From positions 1 to 56,901 of the forward strand of contig JADIMR010000038.1 of NCBI GenBank assembly GCA_017694565.1: a stretch of DNA of 56,901 nucleotides, given 5' to 3'. This document shows positions 35,332 through 43,499 of this stretch, one piece after another. The position numbers and the translations under genes are program-made. Numbering within the stretch: position 1 is the first letter of the stretch; every line of letters begins with the position of its first letter. The notes under the pieces are model-generated. The model saw only the letters and a program-made list of their open reading frames with translations, was not told where the DNA came from and did no database searches. This DNA is from Candidatus Enterocola intestinipullorum. GTDB lineage: Bacteria > Bacteroidota > Bacteroidia > Bacteroidales > Paludibacteraceae.

Positions 35332-35967
35332 ATGGGTTCAGGCATAAAAAAGACAAAACAGGTTTTTTTGGATGCGGCAAGACAGGTTTTTGCCAAATTG
35401 GGAGTTACGGGTGCTACCATGAACGACATAGCCGAAGCGTCCAAAAAGGGGCGGCGCACGCTTTATACATATTTTAAAAGCAAGGAAGAGGTGTATTATG
35501 CCCTTGTGGAGCAGGAAATGAACCTGATAGTCGACAAACTCGCGGCAGTGGCGGCAAAAAAAGATATTGCCGCGAACGACAAATTGTTGGAGTTTATCTT
35601 CACCCATTTGGAATGTATGCGTGATCTTGTGCAGCGCAACGGGACTTTGCGCGCCGATTTTTTCAGCGACATCAAAACCATAGAGATGTTGCGCCGGCCT
35701 ATCGACCAAAAAGAGGTGCGGATGCTCAAAAGCATCTTGAAAGAAGGTGAAAACCAAGGCCTTTTCGCCGTGGCAGATTTCGATGTCGCGGCCAATATCG
35801 CCTTATACGCCATGAAAGGGTTGGAAGTCCCTTACACGAGACAGAAATTGGCCCATACCATGAACGACCATAAAAAGGAAATCGCCTACTTCCTTGTGAA
35901 CGGGTTCAGCCGGAATCCTTCCGTCAACGTGAATAAAGCGACGGAAGACTATTCTCTTCAAAAGTAA
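35332..35967 (+). CDS. TetR/AcrR-family transcriptional regulator
   Basis: 211 residues. The N-terminal helix-turn-helix domain (about 5-52) shows FAKLGVTGATMNDIAEAS and GRRTLYTYFKSKEEVYYAL, the TetR DNA-recognition segment. The C-terminal ligand domain (about 60-205) is helical and not assigned. The target is unknown; the divergent nucleoside phosphorylase gene is one candidate, itself another. Its last 44 bases overlap the end of the convergent zincin lipoprotein gene. Confidence 0.9.
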   Translation: MGSGIKKTKQVFLDAARQVFAKLGVTGATMNDIAEASKKGRRTLYTYFKSKEEVYYALVEQEMNLIVDKLAAVAAKKDIAANDKLLEFIFTHLECMRDLVQRNGTLRADFFSDIKTIEMLRRPIDQKEVRMLKSILKEGENQGLFAVADFDVAANIALYAMKGLEVPYTRQKLAHTMNDHKKEIAYFLVNGFSRNPSVNVNKATEDYSLQK

Positions 35968-37102
35968 ACGGCGCGGCTTGCCGCGAGGGCTTTTCTTCTG
36001 CCGAACGCAAGGCGGCTGCTTCGCTGCGAATTTCGGCATAGTCCACGTAGACCGTGCTTAGAGGAGGCACAACCAAGCCGAATACGTCGCCCGTATGCGT
36101 CAGGTTTCCCATTTCGAAGTGGTATAAGAATTCCCCGTTATGGTATAGGTATACCGTATCCGACCTTGTCCGTATGCCCAAAACATTGGTTTCGGACGAA
36201 AAACTTTCATCATATATTTCCAAAAAAGGAGAGCATGAAGTTTCCCCGACGATGCACATTCCTTCCGTGTCGTATCTCAAAAAGTACATGTTTATGTCGT
36301 TGCCATATTTTCCGACGGCAATCCCCGCGAAGTCCCCGTTTAAACCCGAAGCGCGCATTTTTGCTTCAAAATATGCGCCGTCCGCAATGTCGGGAAGGTC
36401 GCGTTTGCCGCCGACCGGCACGATATACGGCAATGTGGAAAGGTTGCTGACTACGTAGCTACCGTTTTCTATCTTGGTTTCAATCTCTGAGAATGGCGAT
36501 GCAGGCATATACCATCCTTCGTTACCTTCCCCGTATGCCCTGATAACCGTTTGTTCGCGCAAGTCTGTAAAATCGGGTACGTAGGTGCTCCATGCGGGCT
36601 TGTCCACGGGGGCGTTGAACAATTCGTTTATGTAGTATTCCTTGCGGAAACCTCGGTAATTTATGTTAGATGCGCGACCGTGCGGCAGTTCGTCCCCGCA
36701 CATCATGGATTGCCAGTCGTTGTTGTCCAAAACGCCGTTGGTGTGGCCTCGGTCCAAAAAGCCGTGTCCCATTTCGTGAAAAATCAAGTCTTCGCGGACA
36801 TCTTCGCTATTGCTTATGCCGGCAATCGAATTATACCAATAGTCGCGGTCTATCTGTATATGGACGGGACGCGACCCCATGAAACATTGTCCGGCGCGTC
36901 CGTCGGTCAAATCGGCGAACTCGATGTGCAACCCGTAATCTTCCACATGCCCGAGTCCGTACTGCCTTGCGTATTCGAAGAACCTTTCCACGTATGGCTT
37001 GAATTCCGGTTCCGTATATTCGTCTTTCGGCGAATTGTCGCAAGCTGACATTGCAAGGACCACGGCTGCGGCGGAAATCGCGTATTTCAATCCCGGTTTC
37101 AT
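35924..37102 (-). CDS. Lipoprotein with zincin metallopeptidase motif
   Basis: 392 residues. The ATG at 37102 gives a lipoprotein signal (lipobox LAMSAC, Cys21); a longer open frame upstream is only the reverse reading of murA. The peptidase-like domain contains HEMGHGFLDRGH (His109, Glu110, His113, His120), an HExxH zinc site with a third His seven residues on, one residue more than in classical metzincins (HExxHxxGxxH). A C-terminal domain (about 225-375) is a beta-sandwich like concanavalin-type lectin or DUF1080 domains (YFEAKMRASGLNGDFAGIAVG). It overlaps murA by four bases (ATGA) and is probably translated with it. Function unknown; a surface or periplasmic protease is the likely role. 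Confidence 0.75.
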   Translation of the reverse strand: MKPGLKYAISAAAVVLAMSACDNSPKDEYTEPEFKPYVERFFEYARQYGLGHVEDYGLHIEFADLTDGRAGQCFMGSRPVHIQIDRDYWYNSIAGISNSEDVREDLIFHEMGHGFLDRGHTNGVLDNNDWQSMMCGDELPHGRASNINYRGFRKEYYINELFNAPVDKPAWSTYVPDFTDLREQTVIRAYGEGNEGWYMPASPFSEIETKIENGSYVVSNLSTLPYIVPVGGKRDLPDIADGAYFEAKMRASGLNGDFAGIAVGKYGNDINMYFLRYDTEGMCIVGETSCSPFLEIYDESFSSETNVLGIRTRSDTVYLYHNGEFLYHFEMGNLTHTGDVFGLVVPPLSTVYVDYAEIRSEAAALRSAEEKPSRQAAPFTFEENSLPSLYSR

Positions 37103-38406
37103 GGCATACGGGTTATTTTCGCCCCCAAAGCATTGAGCCGGCTGTCGATGCGTTCGTAGCCCCGGTCTATTTGGTCGATGTTGTGTATGGTGCTGGTACC
37201 TTCCGCGCTCATGGCTGCGATAAGCAGCGCGATGCCTGCACGTATGTCGGGAGAAGTCATTACGGCGGCACGTAATTTGAATTCGTCGCCCAATCCTATT
37301 ATCGTGGCGCGGTGCGGGTCGCACAGTATTATTTGCGCGCCCATGTCGATTAGCTTGTCCACGAAGAATAGACGGCTTTCGAACATTTTCTGGTGTATGA
37401 GCACGCTGCCTTTGGCTTTTGTCGCCACAACCAGAAGCACGCTTAACAGGTCGGGAGTAAGTCCCGGCCACGGTGCATCTGACAAAGTCATTATCGACCC
37501 GTCGATAAAGGAACTGATTTTGAAACTTTTTTGAGAAGGAATTACTATGTCGTCGCCGTCTATGCGCAAGTCCACCCCGAGTTTGCGGAAACTGTCAGGG
37601 ATAAGCCCGAGATTTTCGACGGAAACGTTTTTTATTCTCAAATCGGACGCTGTCATGGCTGCAAGTCCGATCAAACTGCCGACTTCTATCATGTCAGGCA
37701 AGATGCGGTGCGAGCATCCGCCAAGATTTTCAACGCCGTCTATGGTAAGCAGGTTGGAGCCGATGCCGTTTATTTCCGCACCCATTTTGCACAACATCCT
37801 GCACAATTGCTGTATATACGGTTCACAGGCCGCATTGTATATTGTCGTGCGCCCTTCGGCTTTGACTGCCGTCATCAGTATATTGGCAGTTCCCGTAACG
37901 GAGGCTTCGTCCAAAAGCATGTAGCAGCCTTTGAGTCCGGATGCTTTTATGTCGTACAGTTGCCGTGAGAAATCGTAGGAGAAAGATGCCCCCAACTTTT
38001 GTATGCCCTCGAAGTGGGTATCAAGGCGGCGGCGGCCTATCTTGTCCCCTCCCGGACGGGGAGACAAACAATGTCCTATCCGGCTTAGCAATGGTCCGAT
38101 GAGCATGACGGATCCCCTGAGTGCCGTACATGCTTTGAGGTAATCCGCGCTCCCGATATAGTCCAAGTCGAGTTCCGAAGCGTCGAACCTGAACGCCCCG
38201 GCCGCAATGCGGCTTATTTTTACGCCCATCTTTTCCAACAACGCCATCAGATTGTTCACGTCCGCAATGTCGGGCACGTTTTCAATCAGCACCGGCTCTT
38301 TGGTGAGCAAAACGGCGCAGATTACCTCCAATGCTTCGTTTTTTGCCCCCTGCGGCGTTATTTCACCGTGCAGGCTGTGTCCGCCTTCAATTAGAAAAGA
38401 TGCCAT
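37099..38406 (-). CDS. murA: UDP-N-acetylglucosamine 1-carboxyvinyltransferase, Asp-type
   Basis: 435 residues. It transfers enolpyruvate to UDP-GlcNAc, the first committed step of peptidoglycan synthesis. Lys22-Asn23 (GAKNEA) and the inside-out barrel motifs (EGTSTIHNIDQIDRGYERID) are present. In the active-site loop the usual PGGC is PGGDKIGRRRLDTH, so Asp121 replaces the catalytic cysteine. This change is known from Mycobacterium and Chlamydia enzymes, where it gives fosfomycin resistance. It follows the DUF4290 gene by 12 bp and overlaps the lipoprotein zincin gene. Confidence 0.95.
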   Translation of the reverse strand: MASFLIEGGHSLHGEITPQGAKNEALEVICAVLLTKEPVLIENVPDIADVNNLMALLEKMGVKISRIAAGAFRFDASELDLDYIGSADYLKACTALRGSVMLIGPLLSRIGHCLSPRPGGDKIGRRRLDTHFEGIQKLGASFSYDFSRQLYDIKASGLKGCYMLLDEASVTGTANILMTAVKAEGRTTIYNAACEPYIQQLCRMLCKMGAEINGIGSNLLTIDGVENLGGCSHRILPDMIEVGSLIGLAAMTASDLRIKNVSVENLGLIPDSFRKLGVDLRIDGDDIVIPSQKSFKISSFIDGSIMTLSDAPWPGLTPDLLSVLLVVATKAKGSVLIHQKMFESRLFFVDKLIDMGAQIILCDPHRATIIGLGDEFKLRAAVMTSPDIRAGIALLIAAMSAEGTSTIHNIDQIDRGYERIDSRLNALGAKITRMP

Positions 38407-38418
38407 GTCGTGCCGGAT

Positions 38419-39042
38419 TTATTGTTGTTTGTATTTGTAGTTGTAATTGGAGCGGCTTTTCTGTTTTGTGTAATTCTTGTTTTTTTGCGGGGAGTACAAC
38501 AATTCCCTGCTGTCCCGCAATTTTATCTCGTCGTCCGAAAATTGCAGTTTCCCACCTGACAGTTCGCGCAGGTCGTCCAGTATTTTCTTGTCGCTTACGC
38601 TTTCCCCGTTCCACAGCAGGTAGCTTTTTTTCGCTTGATTGGCTATTATTGTGATAAAACGGATTTTATCAGGACCTTCGTATGCGGAAGCCACGTTTAT
38701 GAACTGTTGCAGGAATCGTCCGTAATGACGGTTCCGCAATGTCGGGGACGGGTAGGGCAGCTTGTCGGGAACCGTATGTTCGCGGGCCTTCGGCACGTCG
38801 TAGGGATAATCGATGTCCAATTGGTAATTCGACATCATGGCCAAATGGTCCCAAAGCTTGTGCTTGAAATCGTTCACGTCCCTTAGGTGCGGGAACAGGT
38901 TGCCCATGACGTTGATTATCGTATTGACGCAGCGTTGGCGTTCGGCACGGTCCTCAATCGTCATGGCATATTCCACCATTTGTTGGATGTTCCGTCCGTA
39001 TTCGGTCAGAATAAGCTTGCTTTTCTCCGTGTAGTACTCCAT
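38419..39042 (-). CDS. DUF4290 family protein
   Basis: 207 residues from the ATG at 39042 (MEYYTEKSKLILTEYGRNIQ); the open frame extends upstream without support. Conserved features include VNTIINVMGNLFPHLRDV, LDIDYPYDVP and YGRFLQQFINVAS. The C-terminal tail is basic and Asn/Tyr/Lys-rich (YTKQKSRSNYNYKYKQQ), suggesting nucleic acid or protein contact. The family is restricted to Bacteroidota and usually lies next to murA, as here. Function unknown. Confidence 0.88.
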   Translation of the reverse strand: MEYYTEKSKLILTEYGRNIQQMVEYAMTIEDRAERQRCVNTIINVMGNLFPHLRDVNDFKHKLWDHLAMMSNYQLDIDYPYDVPKAREHTVPDKLPYPSPTLRNRHYGRFLQQFINVASAYEGPDKIRFITIIANQAKKSYLLWNGESVSDKKILDDLRELSGGKLQFSDDEIKLRDSRELLYSPQKNKNYTKQKSRSNYNYKYKQQ

Positions 39043-39095
39043 AATGATTTCAAAAGTTGTTTGCGGGCATGCCGGCCCGCCGTATGGAATTATTT

Positions 39096-39785
39096 TCAAA
39101 TGACTTTGTGCTTGGGCGTGCTTATCATGAATTCTTTCAGGTAAGCCGGTTCGAAATATGCCAAGTCGGCAAAATCGCGTTTGTTGAAACAATCTTCGGA
39201 AAGGCGGGACATGTAGGTGGCGAGGGGCGGCAAATCGCCTTTGAAAACCGCGTTAGGGGATTTTATCGTGTCCCTGCATTTGTCCGAACCGTTACCGAAA
39301 AAATATATTTTGTTGTTGTCGAGCAGCCTTGCGAATGATTCCTCGTCGATTATTTCCGGTGCCGGGGCTTGGATTCCGTTCAAGCCGGAATCGTAAACAG
39401 CGGCATATACCTCCATCCTGCGTGCATCCAACATGGGGCACAACAACCCGTCGGTATTGCCGGCCGTTTGCATAAAACCTTGGGCCATGATTTTAAGGGT
39501 GGGGATGGCGATAAGCGGCAACCCCGAACCGTAGCAAAAGCCTTTCGCGAACGAACAGCCTATACGCAATCCTGTGTATGAACCCGGTCCCGCGCTTACG
39601 GCGACCGCATCGAATTCCAGACCCTTGTCAGTGGCGTATTGTTTGAGTTCTTCGGCAAAAACCGCCGTGCATGAGGCATGGGAATGCAATTCATTGCTGT
39701 GTTTTTCAGCTACGGCTGTCCCGTTTACCGATATTGACAAGGAACAAATATCGGCAGCTGTTTCTATGTTCAATATAACTGCCAT
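39096..39785 (-). CDS. tsaB: tRNA threonylcarbamoyladenosine biosynthesis protein TsaB
   Basis: 229 residues. An ASKHA-fold partner of TsaD needed for the t6A37 tRNA modification. LNIETAADICSLSISV is the N-terminal nucleotide-fold motif and VSAGPGSYTGLRIGCSFAKG (about 64-83) is the signature shared by TsaB and TsaD. It reads away from yicC. A TATCTTTG box on the minus strand (complement of 39794-39801) is so close to the ATG that the transcript would be nearly leaderless. Confidence 0.94.
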   Translation of the reverse strand: MAVILNIETAADICSLSISVNGTAVAEKHSNELHSHASCTAVFAEELKQYATDKGLEFDAVAVSAGPGSYTGLRIGCSFAKGFCYGSGLPLIAIPTLKIMAQGFMQTAGNTDGLLCPMLDARRMEVYAAVYDSGLNGIQAPAPEIIDEESFARLLDNNKIYFFGNGSDKCRDTIKSPNAVFKGDLPPLATYMSRLSEDCFNKRDFADLAYFEPAYLKEFMISTPKHKVI

Positions 39786-39793
39786 AATACACG

Positions 39794-39823
39794 CAAAGAT
39801 AATGTAAATTTTTCCTACATTTG
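39794..39823. promoter_or_regulatory. Divergent -7 boxes of tsaB and yicC
   Basis: TATCTTTG on the minus strand (39794-39801) points to tsaB and TACATTTG on the plus strand (39816-39823) points to yicC. Both match TAnnTTTG exactly and lie 15 bp apart, so polymerases at the two would compete. Confidence 0.6.
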
Positions 39824-39861
39824 AGAGCTTGTAAGAACGAATTAAAATTATTTATAATACC

Positions 39862-40737
39862 ATGTTGCAGTCAATGACAGGTTACGGCAAATCCGAAACG
39901 GTTTTTGCCTCGAAGAAAATCATAGCTGAGGTCAAGTCCCTGAATGGCAAACAAGCCGATATTTCAACAAGGCTCGCAAGCCAGTACAAGGAAAAAGATT
40001 TGGAATTGCGCGCCCTCGTGGCGCAAAAGTTGGCGCGTGGCAAGGCGGATTTGTCGGTCAGCATCGAAAATCGTCCGGAAGAAGGGGCGGCGGTCATAAA
40101 CACGTCGCTTTTCGTCGCATACAAAAGGCAGATAACGGAGATTGCCGAAGCAACCGGTACGGAGCTCCCGCAAGACATGTTCGCAACCATTTTGCGGATG
40201 CCCGATGTCATGAAGACGGAACAGAACGGGCTTTCCGAAGACGAATGGACAGCTGTCAAGGCCTGCGTGGAGGATGCCTTGGACAAACTTGTGGAATTCC
40301 GCATGCACGAGGGAGCCGGATTGGAGAAGTTTTTTACCGAACGATTGGATATAATAGAGAACCTGTTGCATGACGAAGTTCCCAAATACGAGAAAAGCCG
40401 TATAGACAAGATAAAGGCGCGTATGTGCGAGAATCTTGCAGAAATCCAAAGCAAGGCATACGACGAGAACCGTTTCGAGCAGGAATTGATATACTATATC
40501 GAAAAATTGGATATAAGCGAAGAAAAACAACGTCTGCAAAAGCATTTGGATTATTTCCGCTCGGCTATGAAAGAAAATGAATCGCAAGGTAAGAAATTAG
40601 GATTCGTCGCCCAGGAGATGGGGCGCGAAATAAATACCCTCGGTTCGAAGGCCAATCACGCTGAATTGCAAATCGTGGTGGTAAAGATGAAAGACGAATT
40701 GGAGAAAATCAAGGAGCAGGTGTTGAATGTCCTGTAA
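39862..40737 (+). CDS. yicC: YicC-family endoribonuclease
   Basis: 291 residues. The N-terminal MTGYGKSETVFASKKIIAEV and the C-terminal QGKKLGFVAQEMGREINTLG with KANHAELQ are the two conserved ends of YicC. E. coli YicC is reported to be an endoribonuclease involved in small-RNA decay. The length is normal. It is convergent with trmD, 27 bases apart, with no clear terminator between. Confidence 0.92.
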   Translation: MLQSMTGYGKSETVFASKKIIAEVKSLNGKQADISTRLASQYKEKDLELRALVAQKLARGKADLSVSIENRPEEGAAVINTSLFVAYKRQITEIAEATGTELPQDMFATILRMPDVMKTEQNGLSEDEWTAVKACVEDALDKLVEFRMHEGAGLEKFFTERLDIIENLLHDEVPKYEKSRIDKIKARMCENLAEIQSKAYDENRFEQELIYYIEKLDISEEKQRLQKHLDYFRSAMKENESQGKKLGFVAQEMGREINTLGSKANHAELQIVVVKMKDELEKIKEQVLNVL

Positions 40738-40764
40738 GCATGGAGCATGGGCGCGGCAGTAACA

Positions 40765-41442
40765 TTATTTTAGCAAGTCCGGCCGAAGCCTTTTGGTCCT
40801 TTCCAACGATTGTTCCAACCGCCATGCGGCAATGTTGGCCTCATGGCCGGAAAGCAGCACTTCGGGTACTTTCCAACCATTGTAGTCCGCTGGGCGCGTG
40901 TATACGGGAGCTGATAACAAATTGTCCTGGAAACTGTCCGACAATGCGGATTGCTCGTCGGATATGGCACCGGGAATCAGGCGTACCACTGTGTCCGCTA
41001 TGACGGCGGCAGCCAGCTCCCCTCCGGTCAGGACATAATCTCCAATGGATATTTCTTTGGTAACTAAATGTTCGCGTATGCGATGGTCAATGCCCTTGTA
41101 ATGCCCGCAAAGTATGATTATGTTTTGGAGCAGCGACAATGAATTTGCCATGTTCTGGTCCAGCACCTCCCCGTCGGGAGAAGTGTATATTACTTCGTCG
41201 TAGTCCCGTTGCGATTTCAAATGGCTGATGGCACGGTCCACGGGCTCTATCTGTATTACCATTCCTGCTTCTCCCCCGAAAGGGTAATCGTCCACCCGCC
41301 GGTGTTTCTTGTCGGTGGAATAATCCCTCAGGTTGTGCAACACTATTTCTACCAAACCTTTGTTTTGGGCGCGTTTGAGGATAGAGTGGGAAATGTTGCT
41401 TTCTATGAGTTCCGGGATGACGGATATTATGTCGATTCTCAT
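40765..41442 (-). CDS. trmD: tRNA (guanine-37-N1)-methyltransferase
   Basis: 225 residues. Adds a methyl group to G37 of tRNAs reading CNN codons, preventing frameshifts. The SPOUT knot motifs are visible: [17 protein letters not shown] and [19 protein letters not shown], with FGGEAGMVI upstream. It overlaps rsmD by four bases (ATGA). Here it stands apart from the rpsP-rimM-trmD-rplS cluster of many bacteria. Confidence 0.95.
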   Translation of the reverse strand: MRIDIISVIPELIESNISHSILKRAQNKGLVEIVLHNLRDYSTDKKHRRVDDYPFGGEAGMVIQIEPVDRAISHLKSQRDYDEVIYTSPDGEVLDQNMANSLSLLQNIIILCGHYKGIDHRIREHLVTKEISIGDYVLTGGELAAAVIADTVVRLIPGAISDEQSALSDSFQDNLLSAPVYTRPADYNGWKVPEVLLSGHEANIAAWRLEQSLERTKRLRPDLLK

Positions 41443-41999
41443 TTTTCCTGATTGTCTTCTTTTGCGTAAGCCGTGAAAAAACTGAAATGCACGCTGCCGT
41501 ACTTGCGCATTTCCATAAAATTGGGATGCCCGGAGAAGTCGTTGTTCTTCCCGTGTTCCAAAATCATGATGCCGTCATCTTCCAACAGGCCTGCGGAAAG
41601 CACGGCATCGGGGATTGCCGGCAAGGCCGCCAGTGCGTATGGGGGATCGGCAAAAATAATGTCGAATTTACGACGGCAGGCGTTTATGTATTTGAGGGCA
41701 TCGGCTTGAAGCACCGTAAGGTTGTCGATTCCTAATTGCTTGGCGCTCTTTTTTATATATTCGGCATGTGTGCGGTTTATCTCCACGGCCGTAACGCTGG
41801 CGGCATCCCTTGATATGAATTCCAAACTAATGCCGCCCGTTCCGGAAAACAAGTCCAATACGGTGGACCCTTCTATGATTGTGCGGTTTTCCAAGATATT
41901 GAACAGTCCCTCTTTGGCAAAATCGGTCGTGGGCCGGGCTTTCAATTCCGACAATGGTAAAATCTTACGGCCTTTCAGTTTTCCGCTTATTATGCGCAT
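41439..41999 (-). CDS. rsmD: 16S rRNA (guanine-966-N2)-methyltransferase
   Basis: 186 residues. [13 protein letters not shown] and [15 protein letters not shown] are the family start, [18 protein letters not shown] is the SAM-binding motif, and FADPPYAL is the catalytic DPPY motif. It modifies G966 in the 30S subunit. It overlaps the DUF3822 gene upstream by 10 bp and trmD downstream by 4 bp. Confidence 0.94.
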   Translation of the reverse strand: MRIISGKLKGRKILPLSELKARPTTDFAKEGLFNILENRTIIEGSTVLDLFSGTGGISLEFISRDAASVTAVEINRTHAEYIKKSAKQLGIDNLTVLQADALKYINACRRKFDIIFADPPYALAALPAIPDAVLSAGLLEDDGIMILEHGKNNDFSGHPNFMEMRKYGSVHFSFFTAYAKEDNQEK

Positions 42000-42718
42000 G
42001 TTTCAATTCCCGGTTGGTAAATTACAGTCTTGATATGTTTTTTCAGGTCGTCAATCCGCTTGCCGTCGCCTTCCACATATAGGGGACAGTCTTGCTGTGA
42101 AAGTTTCTGCCTTTCGTACAATAATCCGGTGTAGTATAACAAATCGTTGTCGTTCAGAAGCTTGAACCGGTTTGCGAATTTCAATGTCCCGTTGTCGCAT
42201 ACGATGAAATATGCCGATGTTTTCGACAGGTTCAGCCAGACTTGTATTGTCCCTGTTTTTTTTGAATTTTTCAGGGCGCGGGATATGAAAGGAGTTTGGG
42301 CATGCAGTATCTGCTTGGTGCCGAATGTGTTTTGAAGGAATTTGAACAATTCGGACGGCACGGCGAACAAGTTGGAAATGTCGTGTCCTATTATGGGATT
42401 TGAAACCAACACGTAATCGTCGGGATTTTCACCTATTTCCCCATAGCAGAAAGCCAAAAGCGGGCGGGCGTATTCCATGCTGAAAATATCTTGCGGCACC
42501 AATGACGAAAAAGGCGCGTCGAAGTATATCTTCAATTGGTTGCCGTCTTCATGCAATTTGTTTTCACACAGGCAGTAAGCCATGTTGCGATAATAATTGC
42601 CATCGGCTTTTTCAAAGTCGAAAACCTGCAACTGTCCATTCCTTAAAAAAGAAAATCCATCCGCAGAAATACGGATGGATGTATGGTTCGCGGTTATATT
42701 ATTCCCAGTTGCCGGCAT
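41990..42718 (-). CDS. DUF3822 family protein
   Basis: 242 residues. ADGFSFLRNGQLQVF at the N-terminus and the region ending FKFLQNTFGTKQILHAQTPFI, then VWLNLSKTSAYFIVCDNGTLKFANRF, match DUF3822, an actin-like-fold family of Bacteroidota found next to rsmD. Function unknown. It overlaps rsmD by 10 bp and the upstream membrane protein gene by 20 bp, so it is part of a tightly packed operon. Confidence 0.85.
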   Translation of the reverse strand: MPATGNNITANHTSIRISADGFSFLRNGQLQVFDFEKADGNYYRNMAYCLCENKLHEDGNQLKIYFDAPFSSLVPQDIFSMEYARPLLAFCYGEIGENPDDYVLVSNPIIGHDISNLFAVPSELFKFLQNTFGTKQILHAQTPFISRALKNSKKTGTIQVWLNLSKTSAYFIVCDNGTLKFANRFKLLNDNDLLYYTGLLYERQKLSQQDCPLYVEGDGKRIDDLKKHIKTVIYQPGIETCA

Positions 42719-43346
42719 TGTTGTTGGATTCGTTTACATCGCCGAATTTCAAACCGGGGAATCTTTCCATTTTTTCTTGCGTAACTACCAAGTTGGTGAG
42801 TTCCTGGCGGTTGAGGTCCGAAAGGTATTTCACGTATGGTGCGCGGGCTTCCATTACTTTCACTTTTATGCCGGCAGAACCCGTAGTTACTTCGCCTTTT
42901 TCCAAATCGAACATTTGAATACCGTCGGGATATGTCTCGGAATAAGGTATGTAGCACAAGGAATCCACATTGTAGTTTTCACCGAACAATGCTACTTGCA
43001 TGCTTACGTATGTGGTATCGCGTTTGATAAGACCCAATTTTACGGCTTCCTTCTCGGTCATGCCTTCTTCTAATTGTTTGTCCGTAAGTTCGCCTTCCTT
43101 CAAGATGATTGCCGATTTTTCATTCTTGATGAAATTCATCAAAGTATCGAAACTGTCGGTGTAGTCGCCTTTGAGGTTGCGGTATTCTACTTCGGCTTTG
43201 CGGATATCGGACAAGCGTTGGATAATCGCTTTTTCGCGACGTTCTTTTTCTTCGGAGAATTTTATAGGGGTTGTGATGCTGTTGTAGCACAACCATGCCA
43301 ATACAATTGCGGCTACTGCCAAAAGGGCCTTGAAAGCGTTGTTCAT
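42699..43346 (-). CDS. Membrane-anchored protein of unknown function
   Basis: 215 residues from the ATG at 43346 (MNNAFKALLAVAAIVLAWLC). One N-terminal membrane helix (about 6-22) is followed by a charged, probably coiled segment (EEKERREKAIIQRLSDIRKAE) and a soluble domain without a family I recognise. It is the first gene of the DUF3822-rsmD-trmD operon, and a similar gene is found at this place in related genomes as far as I recall. Probably periplasmic domain on an inner-membrane anchor. Confidence 0.8.
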   Translation of the reverse strand: MNNAFKALLAVAAIVLAWLCYNSITTPIKFSEEKERREKAIIQRLSDIRKAEVEYRNLKGDYTDSFDTLMNFIKNEKSAIILKEGELTDKQLEEGMTEKEAVKLGLIKRDTTYVSMQVALFGENYNVDSLCYIPYSETYPDGIQMFDLEKGEVTTGSAGIKVKVMEARAPYVKYLSDLNRQELTNLVVTQEKMERFPGLKFGDVNESNNNAGNWE

Positions 43347-43376
43347 ATCTTTGATTTTTAGATTATGCAATAAGAA

Positions 43377-43412
43377 TTGTGCAAATGTATATATTTTTAT
43401 TTATTTGCACAA
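43377..43412 (-). promoter_or_regulatory. Promoter inside an inverted repeat
   Basis: ttgtgcaaat (43377-43386) and atttgcacaa (43403-43412) are 10-bp inverted arms. On the minus strand TTG (complement of 43410-43412), 20 bp, then TACATTTG (complement of 43382-43389) gives a good -33/-7 pair, so the arms coincide with the two promoter boxes. It drives the membrane protein-DUF3822-rsmD-trmD operon. Confidence 0.7.
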
Positions 43413-43499
43413 GAATGCGCGGCGGCTTTTATGGACTAATTTTTTCCAGTTTTTTTGAAATGTCCGGACCGTCCGCGTGCGTTGGTAAAAAATAGGATT

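Noticed and set aside
35924-37471. A 515-codon open frame whose first 120 codons precede the lipoprotein signal
   Set aside because: The extra part is an Arg/His-rich reverse-frame reading of murA; the lipobox start at 37102 and the ATGA overlap with murA fit better.
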